The position numbers were made by a program, and so were the translations under genes. Positions 28,861 to 37,856 of a stretch of 57,694 bases of DNA are shown here, one piece after another. Below the pieces are notes generated by a model, which saw only the letters and a list, made by a program, of their open reading frames with translations, searched no databases and was not told where the DNA came from. Position 1 is the first letter of the stretch. Each line of letters opens with the position of its first letter. Origin of the DNA: Mycobacterium sp. (GTDB lineage: Bacteria; Actinomycetota; Actinomycetes; Mycobacteriales; Mycobacteriaceae); the NCBI GenBank assembly GCA_025965895.1, contig JAOPWC010000020.1, positions 1-57,694 on the forward strand. Reading direction: 5' to 3'.

Positions 28861-30182
28861 TGATCCTGACCGGCCGCACCGGGCTGCTCGCGCTGCTGTT
28901 CGTGCTACCGGTAGCGTTATCGCCCTCGCCCGCGGACGTTTTCGTGGTGCTGCTGGTGGCCTTGGTGGCGCTGCTGAGCCTCGACGTGGCGTTGGCAGCC
29001 AGCCCTCGCGCGCTGCAGTTCAGCCGCGGCGGCGACACCTCTGCGCGGCTCGGGCAGCCGGTCGACGCGATTCTGCAGGTGGTCAACGCGGGGCGGCGAC
29101 GGTTCCGAGGCCATGTGCGGGACGCGTGGTCGCCGAGCGCGCGGGCCGAGCCACGCAGCCACGCCGTCGACATCCCCGCCGGGCGGCATGAGCGGATCGT
29201 GACCCGGCTGCGGCCGATCCGTCGCGGCGATCAGAATTCAGCCGTCGTTACCGCGCGCTCGATCGGGCCGCTCGGGCTGGCCGGCCGGCAGAGTTCTCAG
29301 CGGGCGCCGTGGCGGATCCGGATCCTGCCGCCGTTCCTGAGCCGCAAACACCTCCCGTCGCGCCTCGCCAAGCTGCGCGAGATGGAAGGCATGTTGCCGG
29401 TGCTGATCCGGGGACAGGGCACCGAGTTCGACTCGCTACGCGAGTACGTCGTGGGTGACGACGTGCGGTCGATCGACTGGCGCGCCACCGCCCGGCGCGC
29501 CGACGTGGTCGTGCGCACGTGGCGGCCCGAGCGCGACCGCCGGGTGGTGCTGGTGCTCGATACCGGCCGCACGTCGGCTGGCCGCGTCGGCGTGGACCCG
29601 ACCGCTGCCGACCCCGGCGGCTGGCCCCGACTGGACTGGTCGATGGACGCCGCGCTGCTCTTGGCGGCGCTGGCATCGCGGGCCGGCGACCATGTCGACT
29701 TCCTGGCGCATGACCGGGTGGTGCGGGCCGGCGTCTTCGGTGCCTCGCGCACTGAACTGCTGGCGCGGCTGGTCGACGCGATGGCGCCGCTGCAGCCGGC
29801 GCTGGTCGAGTCGGATGCAACGGCGATGGTGGCCGCCGTGCAGCGCCGTGTCCGGCAGCGGGCGCTGGTCGTGCTGCTGACAGACCTCAACGCATCCGCC
29901 CTCGACGAAGGGTTGATGCCGGTGTTGCCGCAGTTGTCGGCCAAGCACCACGTCGTTGTCGCCGCGGTCGCCGACCCGCGAGTGGACGTCCTTGCGTCGG
30001 CCCGGTCCGATGCCGCTCAGGTGTATGACGCCGCCGCGGCCGAGCGGTCCCGCAACGAACGCCGCACGATCGCGTCGCGGCTTCGGCTAGGCGGCGTCGA
30101 CGTCGTGGACGCGCCGCCGGAGGAGCTGGCGCCCGCGTTGGCGGACCGGTATCTGGCGATGAAGGCCGCCGGCCGCTTGTAG
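28860..30182 (+). CDS. DUF58 protein, MoxR partner (Rv3693-like)
   Basis: The 440-residue protein has two N-terminal membrane helices (about 7-47) and a DUF58 domain. The family signature FDSLREYVVGDDVRSIDWRA is at 190-209. It is followed by a vWA-like fold (VVLVLDTGRTSA) with a MIDAS-like start, although the serine positions are atypical. DUF58 proteins are the presumed substrates or partners of the adjacent MoxR ATPase. It is the last plus-strand gene of the operon and converges on the SpoIIM gene. The 70-bp gap after it holds no clear terminator. Confidence 0.9.
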
Positions 30183-30252
30183 CGCAAGCAGTAGCGAAGG
30201 CCCGACACGTCTGGCTTTTTCGGTCTGCTCTACGGCGCGGCCAAGATTCCGG

Positions 30253-31245
30253 TCACCGGACGAGGTCGAGGTCTGGTGCGTCGTGCAGATCGCCGGACTC
30301 CCCTGCCGCAGCGGCTCGGCGGCCGAACCTGACGATGTAGGTCAAAAACAGCGCCTCGGCGATCACGCCGATGCCGATGCGGGCGAACGTCGGCAGCGGC
30401 GACGGCGTGATTAGCGCTTCGATCAGGCCTGAGACCAGCAGCACACCGGCGAGACCCACCGCGGCGGCCACCACGGCACGGCCCTGCTCGGCGAGCACCT
30501 GCAGGCGGGGGCGGTTACCAGGTGAGATCACCGACCAACCCAGCCGCATACCGACGGCGGACGCGAGGAACACCGCGGTCAACTCCAGCAGGCCGTGCGG
30601 GGTCAGCAGCGCAAGGAACAGGCCGCCTTTGCCCGCATCGAACATCAGGCCGGCGACCGCGCCCAGGTTCGCGGCGTTCTGAAACAGCACGTACGGGATG
30701 GGCAGGCCCAGCAATATCGAGAACGCGATGGACTGCGCGGCCACCCACGAGTTGTTCACCCAGACCTTGAGCGCGAACGACCCGGCCGGATTCTCGCTGT
30801 AGTACGACGCGAAGTCATGGTTGACCAGTTCGTCGATCTCCCGCGGGGTACCCACCGCCGCCTGCACGTCGGGACTGGCTGCGACCCAAAGGCCGATCAC
30901 CGCGGTGACGGCGAAGAACACGATCGCCGTGGCCAGCCACCAGCGCCACGCCCGGTATGCCACCACCGGAAAAGACACCGTCCAGAACCGGGTGAACTCA
31001 CTCCACAACGGCGCATGCGCCCCGGTCACCGCTGAGCGGGCCCGGGCCACCAGGTTCGACAGCCGGCCGACGAGCAGCGAGTCGCCGGACGCCGACCGCA
31101 CCATCGACAGGTGCGTCGACACACGCTGATACAGCTGGACCAGCTCGTCGATCTCGGCACCGGACAGCCGGCGTCGGCGTTTCAGCAACTGCTCCAGGCG
31201 GTCCCACGTCGGGCGGTGAGCCAGTACGAACGCATCCACGTCCAT
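30253..31245 (-). CDS. Stage II sporulation protein M (SpoIIM)-family membrane protein (Rv3694c-like)
   Basis: The 330-residue protein is read from the ATG at 31245 (MDVDAFVLAHRPTWDRLEQL); the longer open frame upstream is Arg-rich noise over the next gene's start. A soluble N-terminal helical part is followed by about five to six transmembrane helices (WWLATAIVFFAVTAVIGLWV, LFLALLTPHGLLELTAVFLA). It is a DUF95/SpoIIM relative. In mycobacteria, which do not sporulate, it accompanies the MoxR/RDD genes. It is divergent from the RDD gene with 32 bases between the starts. Confidence 0.87.
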   Translation of the reverse strand: MDVDAFVLAHRPTWDRLEQLLKRRRRLSGAEIDELVQLYQRVSTHLSMVRSASGDSLLVGRLSNLVARARSAVTGAHAPLWSEFTRFWTVSFPVVAYRAWRWWLATAIVFFAVTAVIGLWVAASPDVQAAVGTPREIDELVNHDFASYYSENPAGSFALKVWVNNSWVAAQSIAFSILLGLPIPYVLFQNAANLGAVAGLMFDAGKGGLFLALLTPHGLLELTAVFLASAVGMRLGWSVISPGNRPRLQVLAEQGRAVVAAAVGLAGVLLVSGLIEALITPSPLPTFARIGIGVIAEALFLTYIVRFGRRAAAAGESGDLHDAPDLDLVR

Positions 31246-31277
31246 GCGCGCGAGCATACGGCGTAGCCTTCGGCGGT

Positions 31278-32120
31278 ATGTCTGACGTGGTGACCGGCGA
31301 CGCCGTGGTCCTCGACGTGCAGATCGCCCAGCTGCCCGTGCGCGCGGTCGGCGCGCTGATCGACATCCTCGTGGTGTTCGTCGGCTACCTGCTCGGCGTG
31401 ATGGTGTGGGCGGCAACGCTGGCGCAGACCGACCCGGCGCTCAGCGCCGCCGTGCTGATCATCTTCACGGTGCTGGTGTTGGTCGGCTATCCGGTCGTGT
31501 TCGAGACCGCCACCCGGGGCCGGTCGCTGGGCAAGATGGCGATGGGTCTGCGGGTCGTGTCCGACGACGGCGGCCCGGAACGCTTCCGGCAGGCGCTGTT
31601 TCGCGCACTGGCCGGAGCGGTCGAGATCTGGATGTTCTTCGGCGGGCCGGCCGTGATCTGCAGCATGCTCTCCCAAAGGGGCAAACGCATCGGTGACGTG
31701 TTCGCCGGCACCGTGGTGATCAGCGAGCGTGGCCCCCGGCTGCCACCGCCGCCGGTGATGCCGCCGTCGCTGGCGTCGTGGGCGTCCTCGCTGCAACTGT
31801 CCGGGCTCGGTGCCGAGCACGCCGAGTTGGCACGCCAATTCCTCTCCCGCGCACCGCAACTCGAGCCGCGCGTGCGCGACCAGATGGCCTACCGCATCAC
31901 GGCGGATGTGGCGGCACGGATCTCGCCGCCCCCACCTCCGGGCGTTCCGCCGCAATACGTGCTGGCCGCGGTGCTGGCAGAACGACACCGCCGGGAGTTG
32001 GCTCGGCTGTGCCGGCCGTCCCCACCGACGTACCCTCCTCCGCTTGTGCCAGTGCCCGTGTACGCGTCCCCGCCGACGGCACCCCCGCAGAACAACGGCG
32101 GGTTCACGCCCCCGACCTAA
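31278..32120 (+). CDS. RDD-family membrane protein (Rv3695-like)
   Basis: The 280-residue protein begins MSDVVTGDAVVLDVQIAQLP. The RDD domain contains the Arg near VRAVGALIDILVVF and the Asp-containing YPVVFETATRGRSLGKMAMGL segment, with three to four membrane helices. The C-terminal 110 residues are soluble and Pro-rich (PPPPGVPPQYVLAAVLAERH), ending PQNNGGFTPPT. Transport or envelope functions have been proposed for RDD proteins. The gene is divergent from SpoIIM, whose promoter it shares. Confidence 0.87.
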   Translation: MSDVVTGDAVVLDVQIAQLPVRAVGALIDILVVFVGYLLGVMVWAATLAQTDPALSAAVLIIFTVLVLVGYPVVFETATRGRSLGKMAMGLRVVSDDGGPERFRQALFRALAGAVEIWMFFGGPAVICSMLSQRGKRIGDVFAGTVVISERGPRLPPPPVMPPSLASWASSLQLSGLGAEHAELARQFLSRAPQLEPRVRDQMAYRITADVAARISPPPPPGVPPQYVLAAVLAERHRRELARLCRPSPPTYPPPLVPVPVYASPPTAPPQNNGGFTPPT

Positions 32121-32155
32121 ACAACGGCCGATCGCGAACAGCACCGCACCGATCG

Positions 32156-32217
32156 CGCCGAGTGTGACGCCACGGCGAGATTTCGGCGCAATTTCCGCCG
32201 TGGCGTTACGCTCGGCG
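32156..32217. repeat. 62-bp long-stem hairpin between convergent genes
   Basis: Arms 32156-32177 and 32196-32217 are 22 bp each and pair completely apart from two G-U positions. The outer part is CGCCGAG/CTCGGCG and the inner part GACGCCACGGCG. The loop is 18 nt (32178-32195). It lies between the RDD gene and the DUF998 gene, so it can end transcription from both sides. The sequence style suggests a dispersed palindromic (REP-like) element, but only this copy is in the window. The rest of 32121-32293 is empty. Confidence 0.7.
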
Positions 32218-32293
32218 AGCCCCGGCGTCGCGCACAGCGTCGGCACGCTTAGAAGCGTCCGCCGCGGGCAGCCTCGCGGTGCAGAAATAGCGC

Positions 32294-32968
32294 TCACGAC
32301 TCCCCGTAGCCCGAGCCCTCCGTGCGGTAGAGCTTGACCGAGACCGCCGTCAGCCATCCCCAGGCGAGGACGACCGCGACTGTGAAGAACACGATTCCCG
32401 CGCGACCGCCGAAGCCGGATGCCACAACCGCGAAGCTGACCGCTAACACGATGGCGGTGATCCGCGAAAACCGCGACCAACGACGGACCCCGTCGTGGGC
32501 GAACCGCGCCGCCAGGACCAAGCATGCCGCGACCAAGCACACGAAACCCAACCCGGCCGCAGCGAAGTGGACCGTGCCGCGCCAACTCAGCTCGCCCGCC
32601 CCGGCCGCCGTGCCGGGCGGGAAGCCGTCGGACGGGTCGGCGCGGAAGAGGGCCGCCACCATGAGTGCTGTTCCGTAGCCACCGATCAGCCCCGCCGCCG
32701 ATGTCGCGAGACGGCCGGGTCCGAGTGCACGACCTACGCCGACGGCGGCCGCGACCGTCATCGCGCCGGTGACCAGGAAGGTCGCGATCTGGATCCACCC
32801 GAGGTCACCGTTGGCGAGTTGGCTGGCGACGTGCCGGCTCGGGTCGAACCCGGCGCGACTGAACGCTTGCACCGCGACAACGACCACGTAGATCGGCCCG
32901 GCGATCACCCCGTACCCCAGGAGCGACTTGGTGATGCGCACCGCGAGCGTCGGTCGGGTGGTGGTCAT
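32294..32968 (-). CDS. DUF998-like membrane protein
   Basis: The 224-residue protein begins MTTTRPTLAVRITKSLLGYG. Six hydrophobic helices alternate with short loops; the FDPSRHVASQLANGDLGWIQ loop after helix 1 is typical of DUF998 proteins, which are uncharacterised. It is divergent from a TetR gene with a 77-bp gap that holds an inverted repeat, so it is the likely repressed target. A role in stress or export is speculative. Confidence 0.8.
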   Translation of the reverse strand: MTTTRPTLAVRITKSLLGYGVIAGPIYVVVVAVQAFSRAGFDPSRHVASQLANGDLGWIQIATFLVTGAMTVAAAVGVGRALGPGRLATSAAGLIGGYGTALMVAALFRADPSDGFPPGTAAGAGELSWRGTVHFAAAGLGFVCLVAACLVLAARFAHDGVRRWSRFSRITAIVLAVSFAVVASGFGGRAGIVFFTVAVVLAWGWLTAVSVKLYRTEGSGYGES

Positions 32969-32990
32969 GGCGGCCCTCTCTGCGGACGGA

Positions 32991-33033
32991 ACTAGACGGT
33001 ACAGTACTCGCAGTAAAGACTACACTGTCTAGT
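32991..33033. promoter_or_regulatory. Inverted-repeat operator between divergent DUF998 and tetR genes
   Basis: ACTAGACGGTACAGT (32991-33005) is matched in inverted orientation by ACTACACTGTCTAGT (33019-33033), 11 of 15 positions, spaced 13 bp. It sits between the two start codons (32968 and 33046), where a TetR dimer pair would block both genes. The assignment to the adjacent TetR is inferred from position. Confidence 0.6.
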
Positions 33034-33045
33034 ACTATCTCTGTC

Positions 33046-33696
33046 ATGGTGAGAGAGGCGTCGGCGCCGCCCGAGCGGTCTCAGCGCAAGCGGCAGACGA
33101 TCCTGTCGGCAGGTCAAACGCTGTTTCTCGAGAACGGCTACCAGGGCACCAGCATGGATCAGGTCGCGGCCGGCGCGGCGGTGTCCAAGCAGACCGTCTA
33201 CAAGCACTTCGGCGAGAAACGCGAACTGCTGTTCGCCATCGTCGCCGACGCCCTCGACACCACCGTCGGCGCGATCAGGGAGCACATCCAAGCTCTCGCC
33301 GACACCACGGACCTGGAAACCGACCTCGTCGCACTCGCTGGCGCGTATCTGCGCGCAGTGCTGCAGGAGCCCGTCGTGCAGTTGCGGCGGCTCGTGATCG
33401 GCGAGGCGAACCGGCTGCCCGAGCTGGCCAGGCTCTACTACGACAGCGCACCGAGCCGCACCCTGGCGGCTCTGGCGGACTCGTTTCGCCGGCTGCACGA
33501 CCGCGGGCTTCTGCACGCACCCGAACCCGCAATTTCCGCAGAACATTTCGCGTTCTTGGTGATAGGCAGACCGATCGACCAGGCCCTGTTCGAGGGCGCC
33601 GGCGACGTGCGCGCCGCCATGGATCTCGATTCCTACGCCAGGGCCGGAGCCGAGGCCTTCCTGGCTGCATCTCGGCAGCGATCGGGCACCGCGTGA
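33046..33696 (+). CDS. TetR/AcrR-family regulator
   Basis: The 216-residue protein begins MVREASAPPERSQRKRQTIL. The HTH is TSMDQVAAGAAVSKQTVYKH; the C-terminal domain resembles the AefR-like TetR group (LRRLVIGEANRLPELARLYY). It probably represses itself and the divergent DUF998 membrane gene through the inverted repeat between them. The inducer is unknown. Confidence 0.88.
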   Translation: MVREASAPPERSQRKRQTILSAGQTLFLENGYQGTSMDQVAAGAAVSKQTVYKHFGEKRELLFAIVADALDTTVGAIREHIQALADTTDLETDLVALAGAYLRAVLQEPVVQLRRLVIGEANRLPELARLYYDSAPSRTLAALADSFRRLHDRGLLHAPEPAISAEHFAFLVIGRPIDQALFEGAGDVRAAMDLDSYARAGAEAFLAASRQRSGTA

Positions 33697-33777
33697 CGTG
33701 ACGCTGCGGCCGTGGCTGCGCTGGTCGGACTGGGTGCGAACCGCGGCCTACGCTCCAACGGGCATCGGCGGGCAGGA

Positions 33778-34956
33778 CTACCGCGGCCCCCGCGTCCCCC
33801 GCGGCCCCGGGGATTCGTCGGCGTTTTGGCGACGGGCCGCGATGGCGCCGGCGACCGACGTGGCCGCGATCGTCAGCAGTGCACCCAGCATCAACGCAGC
33901 CGGCTCGCCCGGGGCCAGCAGGTGACCTTCGGTGCCGAGCGTGGCGGCGGCCACCGGCACCCCAAGTTGAGCCGCTGACAAGACTGCCAGCGTCAGCGGC
34001 TGTCCCAGCAGCCGGCCGGCGCAATGGGCGAGCACCGCACCGAACGCAAGGGCGACCCCGAGCAGAATGAACCGCGGATGCTCACCAAGGTCGCGCACCT
34101 GCAGAGACGCGCCCAACCAGATGAAGAACAATGGGCCGAAGAATCCCTCGCTGATTCCGAACAGCTGACGCGCGAGCCGTCGCGGCTCACCGATCGCTGC
34201 AACCACGAGACCGAGGGCGAAGCCGGCCAACATGATCGAGACATGGGTGGTCACGGCCAGAGCCGCGAGCCCGAACAGAATGATCAGGTTGGTGCGAAGC
34301 TCCAGCGCGAACTGCCGCTTCTCGGAGTACCGGTGCAGCCGCTTGCGGTACCCGGCACGATCGAACCACCGCAGGATCACAAACAGCACCACCGCACATC
34401 CGGCGACAGCCAACGCCCCTAGCGCCGCTTGGGGAGCACGGCGCGGATCAATCACCAAGGGCAGCAGCACAATAGACGCGGCGTCCGCGATGGCGATCTG
34501 CGCGGTGGCCGACAGCACCTGTGGCCCCTTCAGCCCGAGTGATTCGATGACCGGCAGCGCCAGCGCCGCCGAGGACGACGCCATCAGCACGGCATACAGC
34601 GGCGCGTGCCCGGTATGGAACGCCGTCGCCACGCCGAGGCCAAGGCCCGTGGCGACCACGCCGACCAGGACCGCCCGCGCCACCGCACGTGGCACGGCTG
34701 AGCGCAGCGTCGCGTCGTGGATCGGAACATGGGTTCCGACAACGAACATCACCAGCGCGAAGCCGATATTGGCAAGCAGCGTGAATGTCGGATCGGCGGG
34801 ATCGACGATCCCGAAGCCGGTCTTGCCGATGACCAATCCGGCGGCCAGCTCTCCGATCACCACCGGGATGCGCAGAAACGGCAGCGAACCCAGCAGCGGC
34901 CCGGCCATCCCGACGACGGCAAGCAACGCAAGTGTGTCGAACCCGAACGAGGACAT
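33778..34956 (-). CDS. CPA2-family cation:proton antiporter
   Basis: The 392-residue membrane protein has about 12 transmembrane helices starting at FDTLALLAVVGMAGPLLGSL. The pattern LRIPVVIGELAAGLVIG near the N-terminus is the Na+/H+ (KefB-like) exchanger signature, and IAIADAASIVLLPL carries the candidate Asp of the transport site. No C-terminal TrkA-N domain is present. The last 18 residues are Arg/Gly-rich. It probably exchanges Na+ or K+ for protons. It is the second gene after the small ParB-like gene (4-base gap). Confidence 0.86.
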   Translation of the reverse strand: MSSFGFDTLALLAVVGMAGPLLGSLPFLRIPVVIGELAAGLVIGKTGFGIVDPADPTFTLLANIGFALVMFVVGTHVPIHDATLRSAVPRAVARAVLVGVVATGLGLGVATAFHTGHAPLYAVLMASSSAALALPVIESLGLKGPQVLSATAQIAIADAASIVLLPLVIDPRRAPQAALGALAVAGCAVVLFVILRWFDRAGYRKRLHRYSEKRQFALELRTNLIILFGLAALAVTTHVSIMLAGFALGLVVAAIGEPRRLARQLFGISEGFFGPLFFIWLGASLQVRDLGEHPRFILLGVALAFGAVLAHCAGRLLGQPLTLAVLSAAQLGVPVAAATLGTEGHLLAPGEPAALMLGALLTIAATSVAGAIAARRQNADESPGPRGTRGPR

Positions 34957-34960
34957 CCGC

Positions 34961-35332
34961 TCAGTGTTGCCAGGAGACGAGGTGACACGGGATTGGCGTG
35001 TTCTCGTCGGTGAGATAGGACGCGCAGACGCGGTGGTAGCCGTCGGCGATCTGCAGCGCTATCGCGCCACTGCCGCGTACCAACAGGATGGGCGACAGTT
35101 TCGTGCCGTCGCCGATCCTGTTCAGGTCACTGGACACGTGCGGGTTGGTCGCCGGAAGCAGATCCAGCCGTGCCGCCCGCAGGATGTCTTTGGCCTCGCG
35201 GTATACCGGTTTGACATCTCGCAACGCCGCAACGGTCTTGTCCACGAGGTGGGGTTCGGCGACCAGGCCGAGGTAGTTAGCGGCTGCCTGGTAGTCGTGA
35301 TCCTGCGGTTTGTCCAGCCACTCGACGGCCAT
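34961..35332 (-). CDS. Conserved hypothetical with ParB/sulfiredoxin-like signature
   Basis: The 123-residue protein begins MAVEWLDKPQDHDYQAAANY. The C-terminal part, KLSPILLVRGSGAIALQIADGYHRVCASY, resembles the ParB/sulfiredoxin core (a strand, then an ADGxHR motif). The N-terminal half is helical. It has no signal peptide or membrane segment. It lies directly upstream of the antiporter gene and is presumably co-transcribed with it. Function unknown. Confidence 0.65.
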   Translation of the reverse strand: MAVEWLDKPQDHDYQAAANYLGLVAEPHLVDKTVAALRDVKPVYREAKDILRAARLDLLPATNPHVSSDLNRIGDGTKLSPILLVRGSGAIALQIADGYHRVCASYLTDENTPIPCHLVSWQH

Positions 35333-35355
35333 GGCGGACCAGGTTACCCCCGGGT

Positions 35356-36090
35356 TCAGTCGGTGATCCAGTTACCGTGAAATCCGTGCGGCACCTGGCT
35401 GTCGAAGGCGCACGCGCGCAACGGGTTCGCCGGTGAAATCAGACGCGTCGATGATTACCAGATCGCAGCCGTCGCGGATTGGGTCGTAAACGTACGACAG
35501 GTACCACCCGGCCGACTCGTCGGTTGCCTTCCCGGCTGGGACGAAGACGGCCTCGCCGGGTTCTCCGCGATTCTGTCCGGCGTCGAATCTCCGCTTCTGC
35601 AGCGTATTTCGGTAAAGATCGTAGCGGATCAGGCTGCCTCTTCCCACGATGATCCTGTAGCCGCGTAGGCCCGCCAGTCGATCGTCGATCCGGGGGAATT
35701 CGGCGCTGCGGTCGTCGAGCTGCCGCTCGGTCACGGCGCCGGTCGCCAGGTCGATCGTCCAACCACAACACCCCGTCGATCTCGAAGCCTCCGCTGTTGC
35801 GCCACAGCTCCGGGTACCGGACGGCATGCAGGACAATGCAATTACCGCTGTCGTAGGCGTTGGCGACCTGAAAGACGTAGCAGGGATCGACGTCGAACCA
35901 GCGGATCGGGCCAACGGGGTCGTCGCGGCGCATGACACCGAGGCGTGCGCTGTAGCTGTCGTCCCAGCGGTGCGGCATGCCGCGCTCACCGAACAGTGCG
36001 ACGTCGCCGTCGGGGTTGTAGGCGCCGAACGGGTGCTCGAAGCTTTCGGTGCGCAGCCAGCGGTTGCGATACCACGCCGCCGCGGCTCAT
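35356..36090 (-). pseudogene. Carotenoid oxygenase (RPE65-like), truncated and frameshifted
   Basis: The C-terminal half of a carotenoid cleavage dioxygenase is readable in pieces: YRNRWLRTESFEHPF and MPHRWDDSYSARLGVMRRDD, then WFDVDPCYVFQVANAYD in one frame. WTIDLATGAVTERQL and DDRSAEFPRIDDRLAG follow in a second frame. The proper C-terminus, VPHGFHGNWITD, is in a third frame and ends with TGA at 35358-35356. The 5' half is missing entirely. Two frameshifts plus the truncation make it a pseudogene. It sits upstream of a divergent padR gene. Confidence 0.78.
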
Positions 36091-36171
36091 TGTGTCCCCT
36101 GGACGAACATTCCAGTTACGACCGGTCTGGCGTGACACTAAGTTAGTGACATGTCAAGAGCGGAGGTTATG

Positions 36172-36795
36172 ATGGCATTCGTGAGCTTGCGACACGCAGC
36201 ACTGGGCCTGCTCGCCCAGCATCCCGCCAGCGGCTATGACCTGCTGAAGAAATTCCAGCTCTCCATGGGGAACGTGTGGCCGGCCACCCAGAGCCAGCTT
36301 TACGGCGAGTTGGGAAAGCTCGCCACGTCCGGGTTGATCGAGATCATCGACATCGGGCCGCGCGGACGCAAGGAGTATGCGATCACTGATGCCGGGCGCG
36401 CCGAGCTGCACCGCTGGATGACCTCGCCCGAGGATGACCCCGCTTTTCGCAGTGCCCAGCTGCTGCGTGTGTTCCTGCTCGGCGAGCTGACCCCGCCGCA
36501 GGCCCGCGAGTACCTGGAGTCGCTGAGGTCCCACGCCGACCGCGAGCACGAGCGATACGAGATAATCCGAGACTCCTACGACTGGTCCGAGGACGCGGAC
36601 TTCTTCGCCCGGGCTGCGCTGGAAAACGGCTTGCGATTCGCCCGGATGGAATCCGAGTGGGCGAGCTGGGTGATCGATAGCCTGGACCGGCGCGCCACAA
36701 CGCGACCCGCCACAACGCGACCCGCCACAACGCGACCCGCCACAACGCGATTTGCCACAACGCGACCCGCCACAACGCGACCTGCCGCCAGGTGA
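36172..36795 (+). CDS. PadR-family regulator with a repeat-encoded C-terminal tail
   Basis: The 207-residue protein is read from the ATG at 36172, which has CGGAGG 5 bases upstream; the ATG one codon earlier is too close to it. The N-terminal winged HTH is typical of PadR (LGLLAQHPASGYDLLKKFQL, WPATQSQLYGELGKLATSGLI). An AcR-type helical C-domain follows (Vir_reg_C-like). The last 34 residues consist of an ATTRP repeat encoded by a 15-bp tandem array. Its target may have been the decayed carotenoid oxygenase gene it faces. Confidence 0.85.
   Translation: MAFVSLRHAALGLLAQHPASGYDLLKKFQLSMGNVWPATQSQLYGELGKLATSGLIEIIDIGPRGRKEYAITDAGRAELHRWMTSPEDDPAFRSAQLLRVFLLGELTPPQAREYLESLRSHADREHERYEIIRDSYDWSEDADFFARAALENGLRFARMESEWASWVIDSLDRRATTRPATTRPATTRPATTRFATTRPATTRPAAR
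36694..36783 (+). repeat. Six-copy 15-bp tandem repeat at the padR 3' end
   Basis: The unit GCCACAACGCGACCC is repeated at 36694, 36709, 36724, 36739, 36754 and 36769, with variants ending ATTT and ACCT in copies 4 and 6. It keeps frame and encodes ATTRP. Array size should vary between strains by slippage. Confidence 0.92.
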
Positions 36796-36798
36796 CTT

Positions 36799-37131
36799 TC
36801 AGACGAAGAGCCACATCGCTATCACGATCATCAGAACGAGCACCAGGGCCGCGACCAAGTGCACCTCGCGGCGGGGCGTGATGCTCTCTGGCAGCGGGCG
36901 GCGCACTAGCGTCCGTTGGCGTTGCAACCCAATCAGATAGACGATGAAGGCGACGACCGCGGCCGTGCCGCCCGGAATCAACGGGACCGGGCCGTGGTAA
37001 TGGGGAAACTGCTTGAGCACCAGAAGCAGACCGTTGCCCAGTACTGCGAACGACGTACGGGTCCAGGCCAGCGCGGTTCGTTCGGCCTGCAGCCCGCCAT
37101 CTCGAACGCCACCGGAATCGGACGTGTTCAA
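36799..37131 (-). CDS. DUF202 membrane protein, second of a pair
   Basis: The 110-residue protein begins [20 protein letters not shown]. The DUF202 signature is [21 protein letters not shown], followed by three transmembrane helices ending [12 protein letters not shown]202 (YidH) proteins are small integral membrane proteins of unknown role that usually occur as adjacent pairs. The start overlaps the stop of the upstream paralogue (ATGA). Confidence 0.85.
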   Translation of the reverse strand: MNTSDSGGVRDGGLQAERTALAWTRTSFAVLGNGLLLVLKQFPHYHGPVPLIPGGTAAVVAFIVYLIGLQRQRTLVRRPLPESITPRREVHLVAALVLVLMIVIAMWLFV

Positions 37132-37502
37132 CCGGTTATCGCCTTACGCAGCACGAAAGCCAAGATCAGAACGCCGATCACGATGAGGCCGACTCCGAGA
37201 TAGATAGGTGTGGGGTGCCGGGGCAGTGGCTTGCCGCGTCGCATGGCGCGGTCAACCTGCTCCCAGCGCAGCAGACCCATGCCGGCGGTCAGTGTAGCCA
37301 ACACCGCGAGCAGCGTCCCGAGAACGTGCCGGCCTCCAGGGATACCCAGCTCCGGAACGAGCTGAATAATCGCCACCGATGCGGCGAGGAGCCCAAGCGC
37401 CGTCCGCTGCCACGCAAGGAAAGTACGCTCGTTGGCGAGGGTGAACCGATAGTCGACGTCGCGCTCCTGGTCTCCGGTCCCGTCCTGACCATCAGCTGCC
37501 AC
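37128..37502 (-). CDS. DUF202/YidH membrane protein, first of a pair
   Basis: The 124-residue protein begins [20 protein letters not shown]. The signature [20 protein letters not shown] is followed by three hydrophobic helices (LVPELG..., [36 protein letters not shown]). It is paralogous to the next gene and overlaps it by 4 bases, so the two probably form one complex. Confidence 0.86.
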   Translation of the reverse strand: MAADGQDGTGDQERDVDYRFTLANERTFLAWQRTALGLLAASVAIIQLVPELGIPGGRHVLGTLLAVLATLTAGMGLLRWEQVDRAMRRGKPLPRHPTPIYLGVGLIVIGVLILAFVLRKAITG

Positions 37503-37605
37503 TGCACACCTCGGTTACCACAGCCCTGCCGCCCCACGACACACCTTTGCATACCTGCCCCGGCCCGTGTCGCGGTCCGTCCTCCTGTCGGTTACCGTGT
37601 CGGCG

Positions 37606-37791
37606 ATGAATGCACCAGGGTCCGATGCCGGCGATTCTGCAGTCGTGGCCGACCGGATCCGGCGCACACTCCGCAGTCGCACACTCCGCAGTCGCACACT
37701 CCGCAGTGAAGAACGCGAACGTCAAACCGTGCAGCGCCGGATCGTGAATCCCCACCAGCGGTTCCTGTCGAAGAAGGTGCCGCCGCCTTGA
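37606..37791 (+). CDS. Candidate small Arg-rich ORF containing a 15-bp tandem repeat
   Basis: The 61-residue ORF runs from MNAPGSDAGDSAVVADRIRR to FLSKKVPPP and contains RTLRS three times. The start lacks a convincing SD. GC-rich third positions and a protein-like C-terminus (RRIVNPHQRFLSKK) make it possible. The opposite strand is also open (TAECA repeats), so coding on either strand is uncertain. The remaining intergenic sequence in 37503-37856 shows nothing else. Confidence 0.35.
   Translation: MNAPGSDAGDSAVVADRIRRTLRSRTLRSRTLRSEERERQTVQRRIVNPHQRFLSKKVPPP
37664..37707 (+). repeat. Three-copy 15-bp tandem repeat
   Basis: GCACACTCCGCAGTC is repeated at 37664, 37679 and 37694, the third copy ending in G after 14 matching bases. 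It has the same 15-bp period as the two arrays at the padR 3' ends. Confidence 0.9.
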
Positions 37792-37856
37792 TACGGTGAT
37801 CGTCTCGGGAGCCGCAATGCCGCAACACTTTTTCTGTTCTCAGACCGGATGACGCG

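Noticed and set aside
37492..37755. Minus-strand frame with TAECA repeats
   Set aside because: It shares the 15-bp array with the plus-strand candidate, has no SD, and turns into His/Arg-rich sequence after the array; coding on this strand is less likely.
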